From the NCBI RefSeq assembly GCF_000686125.1, contig NZ_JMMA01000002.1:1736001-1800000 (forward strand): 64,000 bases of DNA. Direction: 5' to 3'. A model generated the notes under the pieces. That model was not told where the DNA came from and searched no databases. It saw nothing but the letters and a program-made list of their open reading frames with translations. The position numbers were made by a program, and so were the translations under genes. Below are positions 29,188-38,083 of the stretch, one piece after another. Source of the stretch: Ruminococcus sp. NK3A76. Lineage in GTDB: Bacteria; Bacillota; Clostridia; Oscillospirales; Ruminococcaceae. Each line of letters opens with the position of its first letter. Position 1 is the stretch's first letter.

Positions 29188-31521
29188 TCATGCTCGCTTG
29201 TCAACATACGCCTTTGCGGCTTTGTAGTAAGCGTAGAGCGCCTTGACCATGTTCTTGTTGGCTGCTGACTGATTTGCATTATTTGCTATGGCTTCGCAGT
29301 AGTCGATGACGTTGTAGTTCTCGATGATTATTGCGTTTTCGCTGTCTGCTGTTTCTGAACCTTCAAATCCGTAAACAACTATCTTGCCGTTCTCCTTGTC
29401 AAGCTCATATGCAAGCTGCGGAGCAACGTCATAGTAATAGCCGGTCTTGTTCTTGGGAAGGTCTTTGAGTGCTAAGACTTTATCGCCGACCTGTATTTTC
29501 ACAGCATTAAGCTCTGCGGTTGTAAGAGTTGTGGCAACTGTGAAATAGTGGCGGACAAATACATCGCTTGTAGTAATAACTGTTGAACCCTTGTATGTGA
29601 CCTTTGCGCCCTGAGCAGCTATAGGTCTGACAAATGGTGTCTCGCTCTTGGGTGCTACATTTGAAACGTCTGTCAAGATTCCTTCCCCACTGTTTGCGAG
29701 CAGGGTTGTGTTGTTGCTGAGTGCCGTCTGAGTATAGCCGCCGTAGTTGAGCATTGCCTTAAGGACTTCTGCGCCGTCAAGGTTGGACTTTATTGCTGCC
29801 TCGGCATAATCCTTGATACTTCTTGTCTTTGTATCGACCGGCTTGTCAAGTGTCGGGAGATAGAGCTCAGCCTTGATGTCGATTGCCATTTCGGAAGCTG
29901 TCAGAGGCAGTCTAACTCTGTAATACTTGCCGTTCTTGTCTGACTTGTTGATAGGCTTCTTGACTGTGGTTGTTGTGCCATAGTGGTCGTATGTGAAGAC
30001 TACATATGCGCCCTCGATAGAGTCAACATCAGTTGCTTCTACAAGGAAATTGAACTCTACCTTTTCCTTGAAGCTGACGGTATTTCCTGTTGAGAATTTT
30101 GCACCCTTGATAGTGTACTCAGCCGATTCGAGCTTTGAATAATGCGTCTCATCGCCGCTTGATGATACGGATACTCTGTAATCGCCCGGCTCTGTGGGAG
30201 CTGTATTTCCTAAGCATACACCGGCAGATGTGAAGTAAGTATATGTGAGCTTGCCGTAAGCAGTGCCGTTTATTGTGGGCTCGTGGGCTGTGCCGTCGTA
30301 GACATAATCGGGCATTGAAAGCGTCCATGTCTGCTCTGACTTATTGGTGACGGTCACAGTGCCGAGCTTTGTTGGTGCTACGGCGTTCCAGTCTGTGCCC
30401 TCGGCTATTTTGTACCAAACATAGTATGTGCCGGCAGCATCTGCTTTGATGTTGTCGTATGTTGTCCAGCTCTCGGCATCAGCGGCAGGGGCTGTGTCTG
30501 AGGTCGTAACAGCGTATTTTACGGCTGTAGCTTCGCCGAACCTGGGTGTGCCGGGGGGTGTGATAAGCGGTATTTCTGTGTCGTCATAATACTGGTCGCT
30601 TACAAGGACAGGGGCGGTGTTCCAGCTGTTATCAGCTTTGGTGATAGTTATCGTTGCCGAGCCGGTCACTGTGGTGTAGTTTGCCTTAGTGACCTTGTAA
30701 TAAACCGTCTGTGCGCCGTTTGTTACACCTTGGAATGTAGGGTCAGTTGCAGAATAGTTCACTCCGTCAGTGCTGTAGGTAATAGTTGCCGCAACAGGAG
30801 CTGTGACAGTAATGCTGTGCGGGGCGCCGTCATACTGGCCTGTGAAGCCTGTGGCAGATATGCCTGTAAGTGATGCAGGTTTTATCGTCACCGGCACGCA
30901 AGCCGCCACGGACGCTTTCTCACCGTTGACCGCCTTATACCACACATAGTATATGTCTGCGTTTTTTCCTGAAGGGATAGTTGTGCTGTAAGTTCCGATA
31001 GCTGCTGTATCTGTACCGAGCGCATAGTATATCGTGCCGCTGCTTGCCGTGCCTGCGCTGACAAGTGCCTGTGCAGAGCCGGAGTAGGTCGGGTTTAATG
31101 CCGAGGGTGCTGTGGTAACTGTAGGGGCGGTCTGCGTGCTACCGTTCAGTGCTGCTTTTGCGGAATTGAAAGCAGTTTCGAGAGTTGTATATATTTCTTC
31201 TCCGTTCTGATCAAGTGAAGATGCATCATCATAAATACTATTCAAATAAACATCTGCGTTCATAATAGCAATATGCAAAGCGTTAAGCAGAGCTGCGCCG
31301 CCATTTACTTCATTTAAAGCCGTTGTATTTGAATCATCTGAATACCATTGATTTGCCGATGTGGATAAGGATCTAAGACCACTGGCAGTATGATTTGCAG
31401 CCTTAGCTACAATAGATGTATCCCACAGCGCATCTTCCCAGTTGACATTTGCCGGAACTGTACCGGCCACTATAGCAAATGCCAGCAGGCTGGCTGTCAT
31501 TCGCTTACATGCATTGCCCAT
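29188..31521 (-). CDS. Large secreted Ig-like (MBG-type) surface protein
   Basis: 777 aa. Signal peptide at about residues 1-24. Residues 40-130 are a non-repetitive N-terminal part. Residues about 140-480 hold several beta-sandwich repeats in bacterial Ig/MBG style (PTYSGSAQALVSAGTASSGT; FTGQYDGAPHSITVTAP; YVYDGTAHEPTINGTAYG), alternating with stretches that end VYYKVTKANY or YYVWYK. The C-terminal 280 residues are another all-beta or mixed domain (KFSTGNTVSFKEKVEFNF). No sortase motif or membrane anchor is seen, so it may be released or bound non-covalently. Typical of adhesins; role unproven. Confidence 0.75.
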   Translation of the reverse strand: MGNACKRMTASLLAFAIVAGTVPANVNWEDALWDTSIVAKAANHTASGLRSLSTSANQWYSDDSNTTALNEVNGGAALLNALHIAIMNADVYLNSIYDDASSLDQNGEEIYTTLETAFNSAKAALNGSTQTAPTVTTAPSALNPTYSGSAQALVSAGTASSGTIYYALGTDTAAIGTYSTTIPSGKNADIYYVWYKAVNGEKASVAACVPVTIKPASLTGISATGFTGQYDGAPHSITVTAPVAATITYSTDGVNYSATDPTFQGVTNGAQTVYYKVTKANYTTVTGSATITITKADNSWNTAPVLVSDQYYDDTEIPLITPPGTPRFGEATAVKYAVTTSDTAPAADAESWTTYDNIKADAAGTYYVWYKIAEGTDWNAVAPTKLGTVTVTNKSEQTWTLSMPDYVYDGTAHEPTINGTAYGKLTYTYFTSAGVCLGNTAPTEPGDYRVSVSSSGDETHYSKLESAEYTIKGAKFSTGNTVSFKEKVEFNFLVEATDVDSIEGAYVVFTYDHYGTTTTVKKPINKSDKNGKYYRVRLPLTASEMAIDIKAELYLPTLDKPVDTKTRSIKDYAEAAIKSNLDGAEVLKAMLNYGGYTQTALSNNTTLLANSGEGILTDVSNVAPKSETPFVRPIAAQGAKVTYKGSTVITTSDVFVRHYFTVATTLTTAELNAVKIQVGDKVLALKDLPKNKTGYYYDVAPQLAYELDKENGKIVVYGFEGSETADSENAIIIENYNVIDYCEAIANNANQSAANKNMVKALYAYYKAAKAYVDKRA

Positions 31522-31564
31522 TGTTTCTCCCTCCTTGCTTTTTACCGATATTTATTATATTAGT

Positions 31565-31593
31565 ATTATATCATAAAATCATGCATTTGTCTA
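31565..31593 (-). promoter_or_regulatory. Promoter of the Ig-like surface protein gene
   Basis: Minus strand TAGACA, 17-bp spacer, TATAAT. The stretch 31594-31841 shows no supported feature. Confidence 0.6.
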
Positions 31594-31841
31594 CTCTATT
31601 ATATGAGCTTGATTGTAAATTCTTCCGTTTCTGCCCGATTTAACTACGTTTCGAGTGAGGGTTGGTAGAGAATATAAGCGTGAATGCTACTTTTTTTCTA
31701 CCATTTTTTCTACCAAAATAACACGTTTTTTGATTTCTTTTTCTTGATTCCACTTTCGCTGATTATATTTGTAAGCACCAATTATCGAAGATTTCAATGC
31801 AGTCTTTTCCGATAAAACTGTATTTGAAAGGAAATAGTACG

Positions 31842-32072
31842 ATGATTGATGCACTTTACAACTACCGCCAGGGTGAAATTCACTCTGCCGAGTTCTCTGT
31901 CGAGTAGGGCAAGCTCTGCATTCCGTTTGAAGATTCGCTGAGCGAGGAGCAGATTGATATATTCCACAAGATACTGGACTGCGTGAGCGAGACTGCCTCC
32001 GCTGAGATGAGAGCTGCCTACAAGGTCGGCTTCAAGGACGGTGCCGAGATGATGCGTGAGGTAATGGAGTAA
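31842..32072 (+). pseudogene. DUF6809-like small protein gene with in-frame TAG
   Basis: A 77-codon frame (MIDALYNYRQGEIHSAEFSVE, then TAG at 31905-31907, then GKLCIPFEDSLSEEQIDIF). The remainder continues in frame to a TAA with the conserved ending YKVGFKDGAEMMREVM. GAAAG precedes the ATG. The layout resembles DUF6809 proteins, small helical proteins common in clostridia with no known function; that match is from memory. The amber codon makes it probably non-functional. Confidence 0.6.
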
Positions 32073-32101
32073 ACATACAAGTCTAACGATACAAAATAGA
32101 G

Positions 32102-32144
32102 CAGGGATACACGCTCCGATCATGGAGAATGTATCCCTGTTTTC
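32102..32144 (+). terminator. Rho-independent terminator
   Basis: 10-bp stem CAGGGATACA / TGTATCCCTG with an inner CTCC/GGAG pairing, then TTTTCTT. Confidence 0.85.
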
Positions 32145-32165
32145 TTAATTATTACTCTGAACCGA

Positions 32166-32194
32166 TTGACGAAACAGTGAAAATATGGTATGAT
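32166..32194 (+). promoter_or_regulatory. Promoter of the methylase remnant
   Basis: TTGACG, 17-bp spacer, TATGAT; apparently intact although the gene behind it is broken. Confidence 0.6.
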
Positions 32195-32231
32195 AATATA
32201 GGATATTAGTATTTACAGAAAGGCTGATATT

Positions 32232-32703
32232 ATGGCAGGTAACAAAAGTCTAAATGCTGCTGCAAAAGCAAAGCAGGACGAGTTTTATAAGCAGCTCACG
32301 GATATTGAAAAGGAACTGCGTTACTATAAAAAGCATTTCAGGGGGAAAACAGTACTTTGCAACTGTGATGATCCCTATGAGAGTAATTTCTTCCGATATT
32401 TTGCAATGAATTTCAATTTCCTCGGTCTGAAGAAGCTGATAGCCACCTGTTACACGGGTTCTCCGATCGCAGTCGGCAGCTTTCTTTCTTTGATGCTGAG
32501 GAGGGTGAACCGAATCGCCCATACAAGGCTGTCATCACTACGGTATATGACAAGACAGGTGACGGTGGTGTGGATATGTTCGATGTGGCTGAACTGTTCC
32601 GCACGGGTGAGAATGAGCTGACGGAGCTTGAGGGTGACGGTGACTTCCGTTCGCCTGAGTGCCTTGCTCTGCTTGATGAAGCGGAAACCTTCCTCAGAAC
32701 TTT
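32232..32703 (+). pseudogene. EcoRI-type adenine methyltransferase remnant (frameshifted, truncated)
   Basis: Residues 1-80 read MAGNKSLNAAAKAKQDEFYK ... VLCNCDDPYESNFFRYFAMNFNFLGLKKLIATCY, the N-terminus of the EcoRI-family DNA adenine methyltransferases. Near 32470 the frame shifts; the following frame resumes QLSFFDAEEGEPNRPYKAVI and continues to DFRSPECLALLDEAETFLRTL, then loses similarity. The catalytic NPPF part and the C-terminal half are absent. Such enzymes protect DNA or act as orphan methylases; here the gene is dead. A terminator follows. Confidence 0.75.
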
Positions 32704-32750
32704 GATACAATGCCCCGCACATGGAAGTGTAGAAAACGGCTTAAAACAAA

Positions 32751-32794
32751 GGCTTTCAGCAGATTTGAGTGTTCTGCTGAAAGCCGTCTTTTTT
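32751..32794 (+). terminator. Strong Rho-independent terminator
   Basis: 13-bp perfect stem GGCTTTCAGCAGA / TCTGCTGAAAGCC, 9-nt loop, then GTCTTTTTTT. Confidence 0.92.
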
Positions 32795-32931
32795 TATGTC
32801 TTGAAATGAGACTACGATCACAAGAGCTGTTTGAACCATCCTCCGCAGTCAAAATAAAAAGGTATAGGGAAAATAAAAATGTATATTCCGTTTCTTTACA
32901 CACATTCTCAATATTTTCATTATTCTTGTAG

Positions 32932-33114
32932 TCATTTTAGAAATATCATCATGAAAACAATCAACGTAATCAGTACACTGATCATCATTGTGGGAGGATA
33001 TATTGTTGCCGCAATAATCAGCCCTACTATCTTTACTACTAATTCAAGCACAAGAATTGTCATAACAATGGCAAGTACCGCATCAGTAAAGGCAGATAGT
33101 CTCTCCTTATCCAT
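32932..33114 (-). pseudogene. TMEM175/DUF1211-family remnant
   Basis: 60-codon frame. The start MDKERLSAFTDAVLAIVMTI is the N-terminus of bacterial TMEM175-type potassium channel proteins (RxxxFTDAV motif of helix 1). The usual ~200 residues are not present: after helix 1 the frame joins another hydrophobic stretch and ends. An internal deletion is the simplest reading. Confidence 0.6.
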
Positions 33115-33129
33115 ATTTCCCCCTGATCA

Positions 33130-33258
33130 TTACCAATTTTCATACCTTTGACCGGTATTCAGTGATGTCATACTCTGCATTTCAGATTCAGACATCTCAA
33201 CAGTTTTATCATCCTGCGTCCATGTGCCAAGTCCGATTACCGGCATCTTGTACCCGCT
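33130..33258 (-). pseudogene. Aldo/keto reductase remnant, internally deleted
   Basis: The frame reads NSGYKMPVIGLGTWTQDDKT (the family N-terminus) and then directly EMSESEMQSMTSLNTGQRYE, which is the family C-terminus. About 230 residues between are missing. The 5' end abuts the foldback element at 33261, so the start codon is lost. Confidence 0.65.
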
Positions 33259-33260
33259 GT

Positions 33261-33328
33261 TTAAGGCAACACCGCACGACCCGCGGCTAACGCATCTGAT
33301 GCACAGGGGTCGTGCGGTGTTGCCTTAA
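33261..33328. mobile_element. MITE-like foldback element, short copy (68 bp)
   Basis: Perfect 22-bp terminal inverted repeats TTAAGGCAACACCGCACGAC-CC (33261-33282 and 33307-33328, inverted) around a 24-bp centre. A 180-bp relative is at 56205-56384; both share CGGCTxACGC after the left repeat and CGCATCTGA before the right one, so this looks like an internal deletion derivative. Non-coding. Confidence 0.8.
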
Positions 33329-34017
33329 TAAAACCTCTTTTCCTGATACGCTCTTACTGACAAGGGAATTACTCTCAATCCACGGAGCCAGCATCTCATC
33401 GATCTCTTCATCTGAAAAGGTATCGGAGCTGTAGTTTGCCGGAAACTGAATGTCCTTATATTCGCCGATCCGTTCCGCTGTCCTTACCCGTTCCTGAAAT
33501 CCTTCAGATAGCTGCTCTGCCCGGATCCCTGGCTTGTGCTGAATGGTATGACCGTCTTTTCTGAAAGATCCGTTAATTCCAAATACCGGGCAAGAGGCGT
33601 AGAAACATATTTCCAGATCAGACCACCTATGATGACCGTGCTGTATTCTTTCAGATCCGGAAGATCATCTACGATCTCCGGTAGATTTCCGGTACGTCGT
33701 TCTTCCTGAGCGATATCCGATGTCTCATATCCGTCCTTCGGGTATGCTTTTACCGTCCTGATCTCATAAATATCGGCTCCGGTAGTTTCCGCAATGCGCT
33801 TTGCTATGCTCTTTGTGTTTTCCGACCAAGAATAATAGACCACGATCATACTGCCGCTTGATTCATCCTCGGTGACTTCGTTATCTGCATTCTCCTGTGC
33901 AGCCGTTGATGTATCAGGTACCTGAGACTCTTCAGATGTCCCGGCAGTAGCCTGGCATGCCGCCATGCACATTAAGCCCAACACTCCTATCAAAACGATG
34001 GAAATGACTTTTTCCAA
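33329..34017 (-). pseudogene. Flavodoxin-like lipoprotein gene, frameshifted near its 3' end
   Basis: Residues 1-177 from ATG 34017: signal with lipobox CMAAC, acidic linker, then a flavodoxin fold (MIVVYYSWSENTKSIAKRIAE with the FMN-phosphate loop, VIIGGLIWKYVSTPLARYLE, TVIPFSTSQGSG). The frame then stops at 33484, but a neighbouring frame continues (EGFQERVRTAERIGEYKDIQ ... DEEIDEMLAPWIES) as the expected C-terminus and runs into the foldback element at 33328. One frameshift near 33500-33520 is therefore likely. Flavodoxins carry electrons in place of ferredoxin; the lipoprotein form would be outside the membrane. Confidence 0.7.
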
Positions 34018-34128
34018 TTCATGCCTATGCTCCTCTCTGAAAAGCCATATTAAAGCAGATTTTATATGCTCTCCATATACGCTCTTATTTCCTTCATCCG
34101 ATCACTCTGCTCTACCTTACTTACCTTT

Positions 34129-35166
34129 CTATTTTTGATTGCCTGTCCCCCAACCGTGATTCTCGCCGGCATTTGTCCTTTTGTTCTGTGCCATAACGCC
34201 CGCCAATGGATGCGGAACATAAGGTTCTTCCAGATAAGCGATCTCGGAATCCTTAAGCTCCATATCCACCGCCTTTACAGCACCCTCAATATGATGGAGC
34301 TTTGTTGCGCCCACGATCGGAGCAGTTACTTTTGTAAGAAGCCAAGCCAGAGAAAGCTCTGTCATCGTCACGCCACGCTTCTCGGAAAGCTCCGCCACAC
34401 GGGAAATGATCACATTGTCCTGATCCGCCGTGGCATTATACTTGAACTCTGCATAGGCGTCCTCTACGGCACGTTTTGTATCGCTTTCTCCCGGCTTTCT
34501 GGAAAGGCGTCCGCTTGCCAGCGCACTGTATGGAGTAAGAGCAATTTTTTCTTCCTCACAATACGGAACCATTTCCCGCTCTTCCTCACGGAAGATCAGG
34601 TTATAATGTCCCTGAATGGATACGAATTTTGCAAAGCCTTCTTTTTCAGCAAGTGCATTTGCCTTTGCAAGCTGCCATGCAAAGCAGTTGGAAATGCCTA
34701 TATATCTTGCTTTCCCTGCTTTCACGATGCGGTTCAGCCCGTCCATCACATCCTCTATAGGCGTATTCCAGTCCCACATATGATAGATATATAAATCCAC
34801 ATAATCCATGCCAAGATTCGCAAGGCTTATATTGATCATGTTTTCAATATGCTGCTGCCCGCTGATTCCGTTTTCAATCTCGTCCGGTGTGCGTGGAAGA
34901 AACTTTGTCGCAACAACTACATCCTCACGCTTTGCGAAATCCCGGAGCGCACGTCCGACAAACTGCTCACTTGTACCTCCCTGATAGGCAATCGCCGTAT
35001 CATAGAAATTCACGCCCAAATCAAGCCCCCGCTTGATGATCTCTCTGGAATGCTCCTCGTCGATCGTCCAGCTATGTTGTCCCTTTGCAGCATCACCGAA
35101 TCCCATACATCCCATACAGATGCGGGACACATTCAGATCGGAATTTCCAAGTTTAACATACTTCAT
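34129..35166 (-). CDS. Aldo/keto reductase
   Basis: 345 aa, full length. Catalytic tetrad visible: D of NFYDTA, Y of YQGG region, K of VVATKF and H of LYIYHMWD. NADPH-binding C-terminal part (VGATKLHHIEGAVKAV). It reduces aldehydes or quinones in the YhdN-like group. It follows the flavodoxin gene by 16 bases on the same strand; the pair (flavodoxin, aldo/keto reductase) plus the carboxymuconolactone decarboxylase remnant upstream form a redox cassette often seen in Lachnospiraceae. Confidence 0.92.
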   Translation of the reverse strand: MKYVKLGNSDLNVSRICMGCMGFGDAAKGQHSWTIDEEHSREIIKRGLDLGVNFYDTAIAYQGGTSEQFVGRALRDFAKREDVVVATKFLPRTPDEIENGISGQQHIENMINISLANLGMDYVDLYIYHMWDWNTPIEDVMDGLNRIVKAGKARYIGISNCFAWQLAKANALAEKEGFAKFVSIQGHYNLIFREEEREMVPYCEEEKIALTPYSALASGRLSRKPGESDTKRAVEDAYAEFKYNATADQDNVIISRVAELSEKRGVTMTELSLAWLLTKVTAPIVGATKLHHIEGAVKAVDMELKDSEIAYLEEPYVPHPLAGVMAQNKRTNAGENHGWGTGNQK

Positions 35167-35182
35167 CTCTCATCCCTCCTCG

Positions 35183-35692
35183 TCATATTGCCTTTGTTAC
35201 ACGCTCGATCCAAGCATTGATGTCCGCCTGCGAAGTCAGCATATCTGATCCTCCCTGTGAATCAAACTGTATCTTCATGTCAGGAAGAAACCTCGCACCG
35301 ACACAGCCATTCTGTATATCCTTGATCACATGACCCGGCCATCCGCCATGCGTCATAAACGGTATCACCGTTTTCTGCGACCAGTCATTTGCATTTAGGA
35401 ATGTCAGCACCGCAGGAGCCATCGTGTACCACCATGTCGGCGTACCTATGGCTACCACATCGTAGTCCGCTACATTTACCGAAAGAGGCTTTATTTCCGG
35501 CTGAAAGCCCTCATCCACCTCACGCTGTCCCTGACTTACCACCTTACTGTTAGATCCGCCATAAGCCGGATATGGAGTGACGGTCTCTATCTCCGTATAA
35601 TCAGCCCTCAGTGCCTGCTGTAACTGCTTTGCGATCATTCTTGTATTACCGTTTGAAAAAGAATAACAAACGACTAATATTTTCTTTCCCAT
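35183..35692 (-). CDS. Flavodoxin
   Basis: 169 aa, cytosolic. N-terminal FMN-phosphate loop CYSFSNGNTRMIAKQL, then IGTPTWWYTMAPAV and TVIPFMTHGGWPGHV. It is a paralogue of the broken lipoprotein flavodoxin at 33329-34017. Probable electron donor or quinone-type reductase partner of the adjacent aldo/keto reductase (inference). AAGGAGGC precedes the ATG. Confidence 0.92.
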   Translation of the reverse strand: MGKKILVVCYSFSNGNTRMIAKQLQQALRADYTEIETVTPYPAYGGSNSKVVSQGQREVDEGFQPEIKPLSVNVADYDVVAIGTPTWWYTMAPAVLTFLNANDWSQKTVIPFMTHGGWPGHVIKDIQNGCVGARFLPDMKIQFDSQGGSDMLTSQADINAWIERVTKAI

Positions 35693-35777
35693 ATATTGTA
35701 TGCCTCCTTATTTTACTTTTTCATGTTCCTTTCCCAAAAATCTATTCTCCAACATCTACCTATAACTTCCCGTCAAT

Positions 35778-36134
35778 TTATTTGCTTACTACTTTGATTT
35801 CTGCTGCAATTCTTGAATTCAGCTTGTTTTCCCATGACGGATCCCCTATGATCCTTCCGACAGGCACCTCACGAAAAATATCATGGTAATTCCTGCATAC
35901 GACAACCAATGCATTATACTCTCTGCAATACATCAGTGCTTTTTCTTTTGCCTGCATGACCGTCGCTTTTTCATCAAAGAATGGTCTTTCAGGCAATTCG
36001 GCATAATATTCGATATCCGAATATGCCTGCATAGACAATTTCAAGGGCAGCATCTGTATAATATCCGCAGATGTCTTGTTTTCCGCATACTCCATATCAT
36101 AGGCTTTTCCGTTTATCAGTATCTGAAACATCAT
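35778..36134 (-). CDS. Cyclophilin-like fold protein, divergent
   Basis: 118 aa. The first 55 residues (ILINGKAYDMEYAENKTSAD ... LPLKLSMQ ... ELPERP) match the bacterial cyclophilin-like domain often linked to flavodoxin / aldo-keto reductase cassettes. The usual GD/GYW centre is replaced by VMQAKEKALMYCREYN, but the end (VPVGRIIGDPSWENKL) has the expected GxI motif. Function unknown; no peptidyl-prolyl isomerase active site can be claimed. Confidence 0.55.
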   Translation of the reverse strand: MMFQILINGKAYDMEYAENKTSADIIQMLPLKLSMQAYSDIEYYAELPERPFFDEKATVMQAKEKALMYCREYNALVVVCRNYHDIFREVPVGRIIGDPSWENKLNSRIAAEIKVVSK

Positions 36135-36142
36135 TCACCCTG

Positions 36143-36682
36143 TCAATTTTTCTCTGCCGCCTTATTTACACAGGCAAGCGCATTCAGACTTCTCGGATAG
36201 CTAATAAACGGCAGGCACTGAGAAATTACTTTGATCAGAAATTTCTTGTCATTTCCCACATTCATGTTGGCTGAAGCATGAGCGGTAAGCTGTGGTTCAC
36301 AGCCACCTTGTGCAGCAATGAAGCAAAAGGTGATCATCTCCCTCTGTGCATAGTCAAGCCCCGTCCTTGTGTAGTAATCTCCAAAACAATTATCCGCAAG
36401 CCAGTAATTGATATGCCTTGATTCCTCCGGACCGGATCTCCAGTAGTCTTTCATTCCTTCGCCAAAGATATCTACCTGTGCCTGTGTGCCAAGCTCCCTG
36501 CGATTCTCCGGTGTCGTAGTTGCCTGTCCTTCAAGTGGAAGTGTGATACCCTTTTCTTCAAACACCTTGTTCGTTGCATCCAAAAACGGAAGCACCCTCC
36601 CAAACCCCAGATATGCAGTCGCCTGATAGACGATTTCCTTGATTTCAATCGGTGTGACATCAAAATTCATAGCCGCCGGCAA
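36143..36682 (-). pseudogene. Carboxymuconolactone decarboxylase family, 5'-truncated
   Basis: 179 codons from a TTG. Two CMD-like stretches: VTPIEIKEIVYQATAYLGFGR and an AhpD-like C-terminal part (YYTRTGLDYAQREMITFCFI). Full family members of this kind have about 70 more N-terminal residues with the first active-site cysteine. Immediately upstream the frame is stopped by TAA and the sequence becomes the lysR gene, so a deletion has joined the two. Possibly still expressed, but unlikely to be functional. Confidence 0.7.
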
Positions 36683-37166
36683 AAGCCTCCATTAAAGCCA
36701 ATGATATCACGATAAAACCGCTGTTCTTCATCCTGCTGCTCTTTGGACGCAACCAAAATGCAAGGGATATTTTTCAATTCCTCTACACTCACACAATCAA
36801 GTTTAGCAAGCGGACTATGTGTTGCGATCTCCACATAACATACCGTTTCTGTAAGAACAAGATTCTCGTAGGCATCATGAAATGCTCGTCTCTGATCATG
36901 AAAGGAAATATCGATCCTGTCATTTACAAGTCCTTCATACAGGTCTTCATGATTTCCGCTTATCACCTTGATATCTACAGTCGGATATTTCTCCGAAAAA
37001 GCTGCTACCGCTCTGTTAAACTGATCACCGCTATAGGTAGAAAGTACCCCCAGTCTTAATTCAGCTGCATCTTTTCTGGCTATCCTTACCGTTTCGTGGC
37101 AAAGCTGCTCCAAGTCTGCCGTGATGATCAAGCTCTTTTTATAGAAATGCTCTCCGGCTTCTGTAA
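36667..37166 (-). pseudogene. lysR regulator, C-terminal part (split by IS, 3'-truncated)
   Basis: Effector-binding part of a LysR-type regulator: TEAGEHFYKKSLIITADLEQ then LRLGVLSTYSGDQFNRAVAAF ... DISFHDQRRAFHDAYENLV. It ends at FNGGFCRRL where the sequence changes to the CMD gene, about 70 residues short. The N-terminal HTH is at 38511-38682 on the other side of the insertion sequence; removing the IS and one TTA restores the frame exactly. Confidence 0.85.
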
Positions 37167-37246
37167 TGAACTGACCCCAAAAAGTTAGACAAACTTTTCA
37201 AAGAAAACTTGTGCAAAGCGACTAAGAGAGATCTTGGTCGCTTTTG

Positions 37247-38083
37247 TTATGCAGCGTTGAGCCTGTATTCAACAGGTGACATACCATCAAGCTTAAGCTT
37301 GATGCGCTTTGTGTTGTACCAAGCGATGTATGAATGTAGTTCTGAAATGAAGTGCTCAACAGATGAGAATTCCTGTAAGTAGAGAAGTTCTGTTTTCAGC
37401 AATCCAAAGAAGTTTTCTGCACAGGCGTTATCAAGACAGTTTCCCTTTCGTGACATGCTTTGTCTTATGCCTTTATCTTTGAGCATTTTCTGGTACTGCT
37501 TGTGCTGATACTGCCAGCCCTGATCTGAATGCAAAATGAGTCCGGTGTTTTCCGGTATCTTTGCAAATGCTTTATTCAACATATCGGTCACTTGATTCAA
37601 ATTAGGGTGGTAACTCAGGTTGTAGGACACAACCTCTCCGTTGAAAAGATCGATGATGGGCGACAGATACAGCTTGACACCAAACAGAGCAAACTCTGTC
37701 ACATCTGTGACCCATTTCTGATTTGGCTTATCCGCTTTAAAATCACGTTCCAGAAGATTTGGTGCTATTCTGCCGACTTCACCCCTGAATGAGTTGTATT
37801 TCTTCATGCGAACGCGGCAGAATATACCCATTTTACGCATTAAACGCTGTACCGTCTTGTGGTTTATCATATGCGTTTTTCTCAGTCCTTTCGTTATCCT
37901 GCGATAGCCATAGCGTCCTTTGCTTTCATCATATATCCTGCGTATATCCTCCTTGATTGCTGCATACTTATCCGGTTTCGGATTATTGAATCGTTTGCTG
38001 TAATAGTAATAGGTGCTGCGAGGGATACCGGCAACATCAATGAGCAGACCTATCTTGTGTTCATGCCTCAGTTCCCAGATCAC
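37247..38083 (-). CDS. IS150-type transposase orfB (DDE integrase)
   Basis: 278 aa. HTH_21 region (RYGYRRITKGLRKTHMINHK), then the DDE core: WVTDVTEFAL (D), HSDQGWQYQHKQYQ (D) and SRKGNCLDNACAENFFGLLK (E). Overlaps orfA by four bases (ATGA). As in other IS3 elements, fusion to OrfA by -1 shifting near the A5G run at the end of orfA is possible, since the -1 frame reads straight into orfB (KAQVIWELRHEH). Confidence 0.95.
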   Translation of the reverse strand: MIWELRHEHKIGLLIDVAGIPRSTYYYYSKRFNNPKPDKYAAIKEDIRRIYDESKGRYGYRRITKGLRKTHMINHKTVQRLMRKMGIFCRVRMKKYNSFRGEVGRIAPNLLERDFKADKPNQKWVTDVTEFALFGVKLYLSPIIDLFNGEVVSYNLSYHPNLNQVTDMLNKAFAKIPENTGLILHSDQGWQYQHKQYQKMLKDKGIRQSMSRKGNCLDNACAENFFGLLKTELLYLQEFSSVEHFISELHSYIAWYNTKRIKLKLDGMSPVEYRLNAA

